This document shows positions 1 to 10,619 of a DNA stretch of 64,000 nt, piece after piece. The stretch is from Gari tellinella. Lineage: Eukaryota > Mollusca > Bivalvia > Cardiida > Psammobiidae. The position numbers were made by a program, and so were the translations under genes. The stretch covers positions 32,567,246-32,631,245 of the forward strand of contig OV277866.1 of the NCBI GenBank assembly GCA_922989275.2. The letters run 5' to 3'. Each line of letters begins with the position of its first letter. Within the stretch, counting starts at the first letter, position 1. The notes beneath the pieces were generated by a model. It was not told where the DNA came from, searched no databases, and worked only from the letters and a program-made list of their open reading frames with translations.

Positions 1-193
1 TCAATGGTCAGGAATGTATATTCTGTATTTTCATTTTGAAAATATCATCAGAGTGTCAAACAATTCGTATTCAGATGAGACGCCGAGTTTCTCATCTGGA
101 TCCAAACTGTCTGCAAAGGTCATCACAAATCCGTCCTTACAATGTTGATTGTCTCGCCTGCTCTCAAATGCACTTTAACTTCAATTTAAGCGA
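1..193. repeat. Degenerate type I hairpin and surrounding unassigned sequence
   Basis: A worn type I hairpin lies at about 57-117: the left arm retains CAAACA and GATGAGACGCCG, and the right arm ends GGATCCAAACTGT but has lost the matching CGGCGT half. No gene is seen. Confidence 0.5.
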
Positions 194-194
194 A

Positions 195-211
195 GATGGT
201 GATGATTATGG

Positions 212-256
<45 letters not shown>
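195..256 (+). repeat. (GAT)n microsatellite
   Basis: An almost uninterrupted GAT trinucleotide run. It produces a poly-Asp stretch in the local open frame, which has no other protein-like feature. Confidence 0.9.
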
Positions 257-257
<1 letters not shown>

Positions 258-389
258 ATGTTTGCATCAGTTATCACAAATGTTGCCCGAAGTGTCTTGC
301 ATCCTGGGGCCTGTCGTATATTAGGAAACATTGTAGATCTACGCCAACAATGGTCATACGCCAAACATTAAAAAATTAACAGCTAACTT

Positions 390-515
390 CTGATTTCACC
401 ATCTTATCCTGTCTTGTGACATCTTTTTGGAATCGTCGATAACAAGACAGGATAAATTGAGAATTTTAGAATCTGACTTTCGACTGATTTTATCGTACGA
501 CGGTTCGTACTTGAC
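390..515. mobile_element. Partial MITE of the GGGCCCGTTTCAT family
   Basis: Shares the stem CCTGTCTTGTGACATC and TTTTTGGAATCGTC, and the TCGTACGAC end, with the complete copy at 7194-7436. Both outer ends are missing or worn. Confidence 0.55.
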
Positions 516-786
516 GAGCCCCTGGTCTTTTAAGGACAAACGGGGTTGGCCTAGGATAGATGCTGCTATAGGTGCGGTGTTCAATTAGAATCTACACTGT
601 TTGCTCCTGAAGGCGCATTTTATTTTCCGTTCAACCTTATTTAAGATGTCTTCTATGTTCAAAACTAGAAATATGCTATGTGGGAAATGGTTAACCCTTT
701 CCCTCATTAAACGCAACTAGCCGTTCCTCACAAAACCGTCTTTTTATGTTGTTTCTAAGTCCTGATAAAGAACCACAGCGGCGATA

Positions 787-1032
787 CAGTGGAGAATCTG
801 TTATTCTTTCCCGTTTAAACGCAAACGTACGCAAACGCAAAACACTAAAACGTAAAAAAGAACAACTTTTGGACAATTCTGATATTTTATTTTTATCTTG
901 GTGGCAAACAGTTTGGAGCCTGATCAGACGCCGGGTTACCCGGCGTCTGATCTGGCTCCAAATTATTTGCACAGCAAATAATAGTTTTAGCGTAAACGCG
1001 TTTATTGGGAAAGTATAACAGAATCTCCACTG
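787..1032 (-). mobile_element. Family A MITE, full length (246 bp)
   Basis: Flanked by TA on both sides. The ends are CAGTGGAGAATCTG and its inverse, with a central type I hairpin (CAAACAGTTTGGAGCC ... GATCAGACGCCGGG). The minus orientation means the GTTTAAACGC side comes first. Terminal repeats of about 26 bp with a TA duplication suggest mobilisation by a Tc1/mariner/pogo-type transposase. No coding capacity. Confidence 0.9.
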
Positions 1033-1033
1033 T

Positions 1034-1130
1034 AACTCTTTCCCTGCCAAAATTTATCGTCTGCATTAACCCTTTCACATCCAAATTATCGTCTGCATTG
1101 ATAAAGTCGTCTGCAATATTTTTAAGTGAG
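1034..1130. mobile_element. Fragment of family F (TTAA type) MITE
   Basis: Contains the family F edge words CCCTTTCAC and repeated ATCGTCTGCA without the hairpin. It directly adjoins the family A copy. Confidence 0.45.
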
Positions 1131-1525
1131 ATCAAGGGCTTTATTACTGAATAAATAGCGATACTTAGACTTAAGGTAGACCTAATGGAAGATAAAAGGG
1201 AATCGGTTGGGTGAACGTGTATTAAATTTGTGTACATTTCTAATTATAATTTTATTAATAATTAATTTCATGTAACGTAGCACTCATTTATCAACCCTTT
1301 AAATACTAAGTGATATTGCTCTCTGTAAAACTTGTCGTTTGCTGCTGCATGTATACATATTGATTTATAAATTGCGCTTTTGTTGAAAAGAAAAGGTAGA
1401 ATAGACGACAGTGTAGAATAGTTTGGATCCAAATGACATTCAGCATTTCAGTTGGACTCTTGAAAACTGTTTGCAAAAGTAATCAAAGTTTTACTATTAG
1501 CGTGTAAAGCTCGATCACTTTGATA

Positions 1526-1762
1526 CAGTGGAGAAAATGTTAATCTTTCCCAATAAACGCGTTTACGCTAAACGTCTATTGCCATTGCAAACAGTTTGGA
1601 GCCAGATCAGACGCCGGGTAACCCGGCGTCTGATCAGGCTAAAAAATGTTTGCAACTAAGACAAACACAATTAGTCAAAATGTCATCATTTTCTACATTT
1701 TAGCGTGTTGCGTTTGCGTTTCGTTTGCGCTTAAGCTGGAAAGAATAATATTTTCTCCACTG
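1526..1762 (+). mobile_element. Family A2 MITE (subfamily with TTTCGTTTGCG arm)
   Basis: TA-flanked, 237 bp. Same outer CAGTGGAGAA as family A but a different inner right arm (GCGTTTCGTTTGCGC) and ATTGCCATTGCAAACAG on the left. Central type I hairpin with GATCAGACGCCGGG. Confidence 0.85.
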
Positions 1763-1843
1763 TAGTCGTCCCGAGTGCTTTGAGTTCTCACTGTCTCTGA
1801 ACTACAGAGGGTTCGGAGACTACAAAGTATCGTGTTCGAAATA

Positions 1844-2202
1844 CAGCGCCCCCTCTCTACAACGACTTCCAACGGTAGACAACAATTATGTGAGTTGTTC
1901 AGAGGGAGTCGTTATAGGGAGGGAAATTGATGTACATTTGCAAACAGCTTGAATCCAGATCAGACGCCGCGTAACGCGGCGTCTGATCTGGATTCAAGCT
2001 GTTTGTCACTCGTCATTAATTTATTTTCTGTCAAAATGTTCATTATGTAACCTTTGAGAAAACAAGCAGACGACAATTTTAAGTAAACTTTTTTGCAGCA
2101 GTTAAAGAGTAAAACATAATTGTATTGGTTGGGGAACAGCGGTGAAGGTCGTTGTAAGGAGGGAGTCGTTGTAGGGAGGGTCGTTGTAGGGAGGGAGCGC
2201 TG
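1844..2202. mobile_element. Family G MITE (TA-flanked, CAGCGC ends)
   Basis: Terminal repeats CAGCGCCCCCTCTCTACAAC and the inverse of CAGCGCTCCCTCCCTACAAC lie between TA dinucleotides. The centre carries a perfect 65-bp type I hairpin at 1941-2005 (CAAACAGCTTGAATCC, GATCAGACGCCGCG). The right side repeats the GTCGTTGTAGGGAGG motif. Confidence 0.8.
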
Positions 2203-2247
2203 TATATCCATCTCCTATCTGGATAAATTGAATACTGTAGTCATTAA

Positions 2248-2490
2248 CCCTTTCCTCCCTGAAACATCAAATGGGCAATTCTAGTTTTCAATTTAGTCTA
2301 GTCCATTTTTTACTTTTTAGGGTTGATTTTTACGATATATGTCAAAATGACAAACAGTGTTGACCCTGATCAGAGGGCTCCTTAAGGAGCCCTCTGATCA
2401 GGGTCTACACTGTTTGCATAGGACAAGTGTTCCCCTGACATGTATGTTGCTTGCAAATGACGCATATATGCGTGACTAGGGTTCAAAGAG
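2248..2490 (+). mobile_element. Family D MITE (TTAA-flanked, 243 bp)
   Basis: TTAA on both sides and CCC-starting end (CCCTTTCCTCCCTGAAAC), as in piggyBac-type non-autonomous elements. Conserved body TAGTCTAGTCCATTT, then a type I-like hairpin (GACCCTGATCAGAGGGCTCC) with TTAA in the loop, then CATAGGACAAGTGT and CGCATATATGCGTGAC. Confidence 0.85.
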
Positions 2491-2496
2491 TTAATA

Positions 2497-2725
2497 TAGG
2501 TAACACTTTCGCTGCCAAATTTATCATGAGTTTTTTTACCCCTTCGCCGCTTTTTTGTCGTCAACTTCAATATTGTTGTCTTCAAGATCGTTTGAAAGTA
2601 AGATCCAGCGAAGTATGACTGAAGAAATATCACACGAGTTTCAAACTGTTCAGACCCTGATCAGACGCCGAGTAATTGTTTGCAAAGTCGCCCTTTGGCG
2701 CCGTTGACAGTGAAAGAGTCAAAAT
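2497..2725. mobile_element. Degenerate family F copy
   Basis: Begins TTTCGCTGCCAAATTTATC, contains half of a type I hairpin at about 2640-2690 (CAGACCCTGATCAGACGCCG) and ends GTTGACAGTGAAAGAGT. The right hairpin arm is largely lost. Confidence 0.5.
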
Positions 2726-2786
2726 ATAGATCTACTGTACGTTTAGGCAACTTATAAACGCTTGGGTCCAGATGAAACGAATAGTA

Positions 2787-3032
2787 CAGTGGAGAAAGCG
2801 TTATTCTTTCCCGTTTAAACGCAAACGTACGCAAACGCAAAACACTAAAGCGTAGAAAAATACAACGTTTGGACACATCTGATAAGTCATGTTTATCTTG
2901 GTGGCAAACAGTATGGAGCCTGATCAGACGCCGGGTTACCCGGCGTCTGATCTGGCTCCAAACTGTTTGTACTGCAAATAATAGTTTTAGCTTAAACGCG
3001 TTTATTGGGAAAGAATAACGTTTTCTCCACTG
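2787..3032 (-). mobile_element. Family A MITE, full length (246 bp)
   Basis: TA-flanked. Ends CAGTGGAGAAAGCG and GTTTTCTCCACTG, so the terminal variant differs from the TCTG type while the body and hairpin are the same. Confidence 0.9.
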
Positions 3033-3124
3033 TAATTCGGAATTTCATCTGGATTAGCCTTGAGAATTGTTGCAGCCTGCAATTATTGTTTCAGCTACGA
3101 CTTATCATAGCATGCTTAGAATAA

Positions 3125-3329
3125 CCCATTTCCCCATAAATACACCGTTTTACGCCCATAACTTATTCACCCAATCAATAAATTAGTTTAACTTTATACA
3201 GTCGTGAATAATTATGTATCATAAAAATAGTTTCAATATACTAGAAGACGATAGCTTAAATCAGGCTGAAAGAAAAGCAGAATGAGTCTAATGGCACACC
3301 CTGCTTTGCTTCCAACCTGGTTGAGCTCT
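3125..3329 (-). mobile_element. Family C MITE copy, worn
   Basis: Carries CCCATTTCCCCATAAATAC and a type II hairpin (AGCTTAAATCAGGCTGAAAG ... CCAACCTGGTTGAG). Abuts a second copy. Confidence 0.6.
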
Positions 3330-3624
3330 TTACCTAATAGAAGCGCCTTTTAGCACATTCAATTTATTACTCCACTGAAAAATAGTTCCAATCGATACAG
3401 TCATGAATATGTATCATAATAAATAGGTTCTGTATCCCAGCATATATTAAAATATTCTGTTCTGTTCTGTTAATAGCTTCAAACAGGCTGAAAGTAAAGC
3501 GGAATGCGCCTTAAGGCACATTCTGCTTTTCTTCCAACCTGCTTTAATGGTTCACCCATTTCAATACTATAAGGGTCAAGTAGTCACCTGTCTTTAAAAG
3601 TTGAACATGCTAAGGGGCAAAGGA
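3330..3624 (-). mobile_element. Family C MITE copy, worn
   Basis: Has AGAAGCGCCTTTTAGCACAT and ACTCCACTGAAAAATAG, then a type II hairpin around GCGCCTTAAGGC at 3505-3516, and ends GGGGCAAAGGATTAA. Confidence 0.6.
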
Positions 3625-3885
3625 TTAAACAGTACCAGGAACTAATGCGCATTAGTAAACGGCACATTGGCACAACAACAACTTTAGGTACACATTTCAA
3701 CCTCTGGAAGTCGAGTTATGTCAGTCAGAGCAACAAAAACAACAACGACAATAAATAATACTTCTCAGATCATTCTTAACACTTATGACATGCTGAGAAC
3801 ATGCTGAGAACATGTTCGACGACTTAGAGATGTGTAGCAACCATTCGAAAAATGTTGAACTGACCGTCGTTCATGGCGAGTAGTA

Positions 3886-4122
3886 CAGTGGAGAAGACGT
3901 TATTCTTTCCCAATAAGTCTACTACGCTATAACTATCACGTCCATTGCAAATAGTTTTGAGCCAGATCAGACGCCGGCGTCTGATCAGGCTCCAAACTGT
4001 TTGTCAATCAGATCAACATGAATATTCAGCATTGTCGAATGATTGTCCATTTCTAAGTTTTAATGCGAAACGTTTGCGTTTCGTTTGCATTTAAACGGGA
4101 AAGAATAACGTCTTCTCCACTG
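3886..4122 (+). mobile_element. Family A2 MITE (237 bp)
   Basis: TA-flanked with CAGTGGAGAAGACG ends. The type I hairpin loop has shrunk to GCCGGCGTC. The right arm contains GCGTTTCGTTTGC. Confidence 0.85.
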
Positions 4123-4478
4123 TACAGTATGCGGAACAGTAGAAAATGCAGAAATTTCTGCATTTCAGTTGTCATGCATTGAGGTCACGTGTCCTTAAAA
4201 CTCTTTGTTAATGAATATTCGTTGAGCAATAAGTTTAAGCAATTACAATATAAGTTTTGGGGTTGAAAAACTTGATTGGTTTTCAGACTTCCAATTGTCA
4301 GATGTCGGGTGTCTGGTTTTCGGGTGTTCGGTTGTCACAGGTTACACTGTTCTTATTTTTATTGTTTAAACCGGTAATATTCGGATCATACTAGACTTGT
4401 AGATCTACAGTCAATATTGTATTCAGTGATATGCACGAAAGAGAAGGCCCATTCACACTGTTTTACTACTAGTATTTG

Positions 4479-4733
4479 CAGGGCTGACATTTCTCCGGAT
4501 TTTTCCTAAATCTTCGGATTTTTTCCCAGTACATAAGAGCTTAAAGCAGACTGAAAGCAAAGCAGAATGCGCCATAAGGCGCATTCTGCTTTACTTACAG
4601 CCTGCTTTAAGAAGTCGCATGTCAACAAAACAAGAAAAAGGCTAATGGGTAAAGGTACGATTCGTTAAATCGCACTTGAAAAATGCAAGTTTGGAAATCT
4701 TAGGATTTTTCATGTCAACTTATGGCAGCCCTG
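4479..4733. mobile_element. Family H MITE (6-bp TSD) carrying a type II hairpin
   Basis: Ends CAGGGCTGACAT and ATGGCAGCCCTG, with TATTTG directly before and directly after. The left side has TTTCTCCGGATTTTTCC and the right side GATTTTTCATGTCAACTTAT. The centre (4540-4610) is the type II hairpin TTAAAGCAGACTGAAAG ... GCCTGCTTTAA, the same module as family C. The superfamily is unsettled: hAT-like by its CAGGG end, but with a 6-bp duplication. Confidence 0.75.
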
Positions 4734-4861
4734 TATTTGCATGCTGGGTACTTTTGTCGTCTGCAAATATTGTCGTCTGCTACTGTTCTGAAGAAGAAAA
4801 AAGTGGATTTTTCAAAACATATTTTACATGTAGGCCTACAGTCAGATTTGTAAAAACTTTT

Positions 4862-4942
4862 TTTTATTTTCTACATATATTATTGCATTGCGTTTGAGTT
4901 TCGTTTCTTTTTTTACGGGAAAGAATAACGTTGTCTCCCCTG
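4862..4942 (+). mobile_element. Truncated family A2 right end
   Basis: TTGCATTGCGTTTGAGTTTC, then ACGGGAAAGAATAACG and CTCCCCTG. It directly abuts the next family A copy. Confidence 0.6.
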
Positions 4943-4946
4943 TATA

Positions 4947-5192
4947 CAGTGGAGAATCTGTTATTCTTTCCCGTTTAAACGCAAACGTACGCAAACGCAA
5001 ATCACTGAAACGTAGAAAAGAACAACTTTTTGACAATTCTGATAATTCTTGATTATCTTGGTGGCAAACAGTTTGGAGCCTGATCAGACGCCGGGTTACG
5101 CGGCGTCTGATCTGGCTCCAAACTGTTTGCACTGCAAATAATAGTTTTAGCGTAAACGCGTTTATTGGGAAAGAATAACAGATTCTCCACTG
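4947..5192 (-). mobile_element. Family A MITE, full length (246 bp)
   Basis: TA-flanked, CAGTGGAGAATCTG ends, type I hairpin with loop GGTTACGC (one loop-side change from other copies). Confidence 0.9.
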
Positions 5193-5380
5193 TATATAGA
5201 CTAGTGGAACACTAGTGGAAAACTGAACGTAATATACTAATTGGTAACATCTGTTTCAGCGATACCATTTCTTGTTTACTTTGGTGAGATATAAAATCGC
5301 ATAAACAGTACAACCTCCAGTCACCACTGGTTTTTTTAATTAACATTAAATTACTTGTATAATAGATTAAATTACTTTTC

Positions 5381-5592
5381 CTGGCCTTGAAACTTCAAAT
5401 TGACAAATCAAGTTCCAATTAAGTCTAGTCCATCTTATTGCTAGATCTATTTAGGGGTTATCTTTTATCTTTTCATACATTGTAAAATGACAAACGGTGC
5501 AGACCCTGATCAGAGGATTCCGCTAGGAGTCCTACATGTGATCTGTGTCTTCACTGTTTACATAGGACAAGTGTACACTTATCAGGTACACT
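5381..5592 (+). mobile_element. Degenerate family D copy
   Basis: Recognisable by AAGTCTAGTCCATCTTATTG, GACCCTGATCAGAGGATTCC and CATAGGACAAGTGTACAC. The hairpin arms no longer match. Confidence 0.6.
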
Positions 5593-5679
5593 TTTTTTAA
5601 ACGCTAAGATACGCTTTTCTTACAAATTGCTTCATCCAGTTAGTACATTGTATTGTTATATTGTTAATTATTTGTTTTG

Positions 5680-5803
5680 TATGAAATGACTTTTGTTTTA
5701 TGTACCTGTATATATGTTGAGGGCCTCATGGGAGATTGGTTTATACCAAATGAGTTCTCTCGTTAAATAAAGTCTTTATTATTATTATTATTATTATTAC
5801 TGT
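5680..5803 (+). mobile_element. Non-LTR retroelement 3' tail with (TTA)n
   Basis: TGAGGGCCTCATGGGAGATT ... GTTAAATAAAGTCTTTATTA, followed by TTA repeats. A similar end occurs at 30455-30557 and, inverted, at 26563. The AATAAAGTC plus short tandem tail is typical of a 5'-truncated LINE or a SINE that uses its 3' end. Confidence 0.6.
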
Positions 5804-5879
5804 TTTTATTATTATCATTATTGTTTAACAACCAATATGAAGATGTTTGCAATGTATATAAGGAAGTTGGCTGCTTAAT

Positions 5880-6117
5880 TTAAAGCAATGAGAAAGAAAA
5901 GCAGAAAGCTCCTGAAGGCGATTTTTGCTTTAATGTTGCCTTACTGTCCTTGTTTTACTCCACATACACGCCTTTTTACGTTTCTATTTTATTCCTCCAC
6001 CGTAGAAAATATTTCCTTTTTATACACTCATAAACATGCACTATTAGGAGTATTACATTTTTGGTCTAGCAAATGGTAGCTTAAAACAGGCTGAAAGTAA
6101 AGTATGAGGCGCATTAA
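5880..6117. mobile_element. Family C fragments (two pieces)
   Basis: A type II hairpin remnant at about 5880-5945 (AAGCAGAAAGCTCCTGAAGG), then ACGCCTTTTTACG and CTCCACCGTAGAAAATA, and a second hairpin half at about 6077-6117 (GCTTAAAACAGGCTGAAAG). Confidence 0.5.
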
Positions 6118-6346
6118 GGCGTAAAGCGTCGTCTGATCTGGATTCAAGCTATTTTATTGTCTCTCTTCATTGCATTTCTTCTGTCAAAATGTCAACTAAT
6201 ATGTTAACCTTGAAAAAAGACAGCAGACGACCGTTTTAAGCAGACGGTATTGCAACAGTGAAATTGTCTTATTTGGGGAAGAGCGGCAATAGTTTATGCC
6301 ATGAAGGAATCGTTGTTTGGGAGGCCGTTGTAGGGAGGGAGCACTG
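6118..6346. mobile_element. Family G MITE, left-truncated
   Basis: Starts inside the type I hairpin (GCGTCGTCTGATCTGGATTC) and follows the 1844-2202 copy through TTCTGTCAAAATGTCA to GTAGGGAGGGAGCACTG and TA. Confidence 0.65.
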
Positions 6347-6390
6347 TATATAGATCTACAAATGAATACCATTGTTCCAAGCTCGGTTAA

Positions 6391-6624
6391 CCCTTTCAAC
6401 CCTAGTCCCGCATATAGACGTCCTTTTCTAACAGTGTACATGTGAATAGTACACTTGTCCTATGCAAACAGTGAAGACCCAGATCAGAAAGGAGCCCTCT
6501 GATCAGGGTCTTCACTGTTTGTTATAATGCCAAACATTGACAAAAACAACCCTTAAAAGTCAGAAATGGACTAGACTAAAATGGAAACTGGAATTGTCCA
6601 TTTAAAGTTTCAGGGAGGAAAGAC
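6391..6624 (-). mobile_element. Family D MITE, reverse orientation
   Basis: TTAA-flanked (6387-6390, 6625-6628). Reads the family in reverse: CCCTTTCAACCCTAGTC, CACTTGTCCTATGC, type I-like hairpin (one arm has lost GGGC), AAATGGACTAGACTA, TTTCAGGGAGGAAAG. Confidence 0.82.
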
Positions 6625-6639
6625 TTAAGAGTTCAAAAT

Positions 6640-7050
6640 ATCGCAGTTGGAGACATAAAGCAGAAAATGTTGGAAAAGATCAGGCGATATAAATAGTGAC
6701 AAGAGTAGTCCACTTTGATATCCACATCTTGTCTCTTACGAAATAACTTGTTTATCTGCTTCGAAAAAGAAAAACAACATCTTCGTTAGTTTATGTTATA
6801 TATTGGCGTTTTGATCTAAGCAGGACACCAAGAATACTTAATGAATATGTACAATGTGCAACTTATACTGAGAGAAATAAAGAATATGAGTTACTTTATG
6901 AGTTACTTTACACTAGCTATAGTGCCTGGCAATAAGTGCAACGTGTTTGCCCATTAGCGCTACGCAAACACTTTATTGAATTGACATAGTGCAAAAAGCT
7001 CGTTATAACAAGTGATGTTTCCGATTGCAAGATCTAAACCGATCTATTCA
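6640..7050. other. Unassigned AT-rich interval
   Basis: No gene, terminal repeat or hairpin recognised. A short direct repeat (ATGAGTTACTTTA) occurs twice at about 6887-6912. Confidence 0.5.
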
Positions 7051-7057
7051 TGTGTTA

Positions 7058-7552
7058 CAGGGCTGCCATTTCTCCGGATTTTCCGAAATATTCGGATTTT
7101 TTATTCGAGCAGAGGATAGCTTAAAGCAGACTGAACGTAAAGCAGAATACACCCTAAGGCACATTCTGCCATTCAACAAGCTTTAAGTGACCAGGGCCCC
7201 GTTTCATAAAAACATCTTGCGACAAATGTTGTCGTAAGTCAAAACTTTCAAATACATTTAATCTCTGATTTCTCTATCTAATCCTGTCTTGTGACATCTT
7301 TTTGGAATCGTCTTTCAAGACGATTCCAAAAAGATGTCACAAGACAGGATCAGATGGAGAAATAAATAATAATTGAGAGTTTCATAATCTGACTTACGAC
7401 AACATTTGTCGTACGAAGTTTTATGAAACGGGCCCCACGTGTCTTCAAACTACAGACTATGGAGTAAAGGGTTAAAGGTACAATCTTTGTAAAATCGCGC
7501 TTGAGAGATTTGAAAAATTGTGATTTTTCATGATCAACTTATGACAGCCCTG
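7058..7552. mobile_element. Family H MITE with a nested MITE
   Basis: Ends CAGGGCTGCCAT and ATGACAGCCCTG with the 6-bp repeat GTGTTA on both sides. The left half has TTTCTCCGGATTTTCC and a worn type II hairpin (AGCTTAAAGCAGACTGAACG). A GGGCCC-type MITE at 7194-7436 has inserted at the right end of that hairpin. Confidence 0.75.
7194..7436. mobile_element. GGGCCCGTTTCATAAAA-type palindromic MITE
   Basis: Terminal inverted repeats of about 45 bp containing GTTTCATAAAA, CGACAAATGTTGTCG and TAAGTCA. A long central stem (CCTGTCTTGTGACATC on one arm, GATGTCACAAGACAGG on the other) leaves a loop of a few bases. Nested in the family H copy. Confidence 0.8.
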
Positions 7553-7656
7553 GTGTTATATACATACCTCCTACAGCCAGTATATAACCACACTTAAATC
7601 AAACGGAATATAAATAGAAACTGAAGTAGACCTAGCACCATTACATACTTTTCGTA

Positions 7657-7901
7657 CAGTGGAGAAAACGTTATTCTTTCCCAATAGACGCGTTTACGCT
7701 AAAACTATTATTTTCACTGCAAACAGTTTGGAGCCAGATCAGACGCCGGGTAACCCGGCGTCTGATCAGGCTCCAAACTGAAGGCACCAAGATAAAGATG
7801 AATTATCAGAATTGTCAAAAAGTTGTACTTTTCTACGTTTTAGTGTTTTGCGTTTGCGTACGTTTGCGTTTAAACGGGAAAGAATAACAGATTCTCCACT
7901 G
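7657..7901 (+). mobile_element. Family A MITE (245 bp)
   Basis: TA-flanked. Ends CAGTGGAGAAAACG and CAGATTCTCCACTG; the two ends belong to different terminal variants. Type I hairpin is intact except for the outer right arm. Confidence 0.9.
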
Positions 7902-7961
7902 TATTTAGAACAGGTTGTTGACAATCCTTTAGTATACTACTGGCAAATTTGTGATTGCAGT

Positions 7962-8110
7962 TGCAAACAGTGTACTCGGCGTCTCATCTGGATTCAAACT
8001 GGCTGCCACTCTCTGGCAATAGTTTCTAAAAGAAAATGAAGATAAGGAAATTTTTAGAATCGTTGCAGACGAAGCATTTTGCAGACAACAAAAGTATAGC
8101 ATAATATACA
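7962..8110. mobile_element. Family F fragment with half hairpin
   Basis: CAAACAGTGTACTCGGCGTC joins a lost left arm to a right arm ending GATTCAAACTGGCTG, followed by GCAGACGAAGCATTTTGCAG. Confidence 0.45.
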
Positions 8111-8208
8111 AAGTAAAACAGGATATTTTTGTATTGCTTATTATCAAACACTAAGCTCCAACATATTCTATAAACTACAAACGTCTCTTCTTTTCAATGG
8201 TCACTTAA

Positions 8209-8412
8209 CTCTTATCCTGCGGTGATATCGTCTGCTTCAAAATTGTCGCCCGCAAAATCTCTTGAATTTAGATATATACATTTTTTAAGTAAAGGAACCT
8301 AAGACGAATGTTAAACAGTTTGGATCCAGTTAAGACGCCGCGTGACGCGGCGTCTGATCTGGATCTAAACTGTTTGCAAATATCATAAAAGTCACGACCA
8401 GCAGGCAAAGTG
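8209..8412. mobile_element. Family F MITE (TTAA-flanked)
   Basis: TTAA at 8205-8208 and 8413-8416. Ends CTCTTATCCTGC and the inverse of CACTTTGCCTGC, resembling piggyBac-type CCCTTTGCCTGC ends. Internal ATCGTCTGCTTC words; type I hairpin at 8312-8376 with GACGCCGCGTGACG loop. It forms the left border of the satellite. Confidence 0.72.
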
Positions 8413-9729
8413 TTAAAGCAAGTGGGACAACGAGTCCTGAAAAAGACGATCTTTTATTAAACACAAAAAAGTCCTGAAATGGACAGCACTTTGACACAAC
8501 ACACAAAGAGTCCTGAAATAGACGGCACTTTGACACAACACACAAAGAGTCCCGAACCAGACGGCACTTTGACACAACACACAAAGAGACCTGAAATAGA
8601 CGGCACTTTGACACAACATACAAAGAGTCCTGAAATAGACGGCACTTTGACACAACACACAAAGAGTCCTGAAATAGACGGCACTTTGACACAACACACA
8701 AAGAGTCCTGAAATAGACGGCACTTTGACACAACACACAAAGAGTCCTGAAATAGATGGCACTTTGACACAACACACAAAGAGACCTGAAATAGACGGCA
8801 CTTTGACACAACACACAAAAAGACCTGAAATAGACGGCACTCACAACATACAAAGAGTCCTGAAATAGACGGCACTTTGACACAACACACAAAGAGTCCT
8901 GAAATAGACGGCACTTTGACACAACATACAAATAGTCCTGAAATAGACGTCACTTTGACACAACACACAAAGAGTCCTGAAATAGACGGCACTTTGACAC
9001 AACACACAAAGAGTCCTGAAATAGACTGGACTTTGACACAACACACAAAGAGTCCTGAAATAGACGGCACTTTGACACAACATACAAAGAGTCCTGAAAT
9101 AGACGGCACTTTGACACAACACACAAAGAGTCCTGAAATAGACGGCACTTTGACACAACACACAAAGAGTCCTGAAATAGACGGCACTTTGACACAACAC
9201 ACAAAGAGTCCTGAAATAGATGGCACTTTGACACAACACACAAATAGTCCTGAAATAGACGGCACTTTGACACAACACACAAAAAAGACCTGAAATAGAC
9301 GGCACTCACAACATACAAAGAGTCCTGAAATAGACGGCACTTTGACACAACACACAAAGAGTCCTGAAATAGACGGCACTTTGACACAACATACAAATAG
9401 TCCTGAAATAGACGGCACTTTGACACAACACACAAAGAGTCCTGAAATAGACGGCACTTTGACACAACATACAAATAGTCCTGAAATAGACGGCACTTTG
9501 ACACAACACACAAAGAGTCCTGAAATAGACGGCACTTTGACACAACACACAAAGAGTCCTGAAATAGACGGCACTTTGACACAACACACAAAGAGTCCTG
9601 AAATAGACGGCACTTTGACACAACATACAAATAGTCCTGAAATAGACGGCACTTTGACACAACACACAAAGAGTCCTGAAATAGACGGCACTTTGACACA
9701 ACACACAAAGAGACCTGAAATAGATGGCA

Positions 9730-10460
9730 CTCACAACACACAAAGAGTCCTGAAATAGACGGCACTTTGACACAACACACAAAGAGTCCTGAAATAGACG
9801 GCACTTTGACACAACACACAAAGAGTCCTGAAATAGACGGCACTTTGACACAACACACAAAGAGTCCTGAAATAGACGGCACTTTGACACAACACACAAA
9901 GAGACCTGAAATAGACGGCACTTTGACAAAACATACAAAGAGTCCTGAAATAGACGGCACTTTGACACAACACACAAAGAGTCCTGAAATAGACGGCACT
10001 TTGACACAACACACAAAGTGTCCTGAAATAGACGGCACTTTGACACAACACACAAAGAGACCTGAAATAGATGGCACTCACAACACACAAAGAGTCCTGA
10101 AATAGACGGCACTTTGACACAACACACAAAGAGTCCTGAAATAGACGGCACTTTGACACAACACACAAAGAGTCCTGAAATAGACGGCACTTTGACACAA
10201 CACACAAAGAGTCCTGAAATAGACGGCACTTTGACATAACACACAAAGAGACCTGAAATAGACGGCACTTTGACAAAACATACAAAGAGTCCTGAAATAG
10301 ACGGCACTTTGACACAACACACAAAGAGTCCTGAAATAGACGGCACTTTGACACAACACACAAAGTGTCCTGAAATAGACGGCACTTTTACACAACACAC
10401 AAAGAGTCCTGAAATAGACGGCACTTTGACACTACACACAAAAAGACCTGAAATAGACGG
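9730..10460. repeat. Higher-order duplication (about 347 bp) in the satellite
   Basis: A 35-bp unit, TTGACAAAACATAC and CACAAAGTGTCC recur in the same order about 347-350 bp apart (9927/10273 and 10012/10362). Confidence 0.75.
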
Positions 10461-10619
10461 CACTCACAACATACAAAGAGTCCTGAAATAGACGGCACTT
10501 TGACACAACATAGAAAGAGTCCTGAAACAGACGGCACTTTGACACAAAGAGTCCTGAAATGGACGGTACTTTGACACAACACACAAAGAGACCTGAAATA
10601 GACGGGACTTTGACACAAC

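Noticed and set aside
36..371. Open frame with a poly-Asp stretch
   Set aside because: The Asp run is a GAT microsatellite and the rest is hairpin sequence; no domain or splice context.
691..1050. Recurring open frames with RRRVTRRLIRLQTVC-type peptides, also at 4842, 13002, 25125, 61794 and 62389
   Set aside because: They are translations of the family A hairpin and ends, shared only because the MITE copies are alike; both strands give similar frames.
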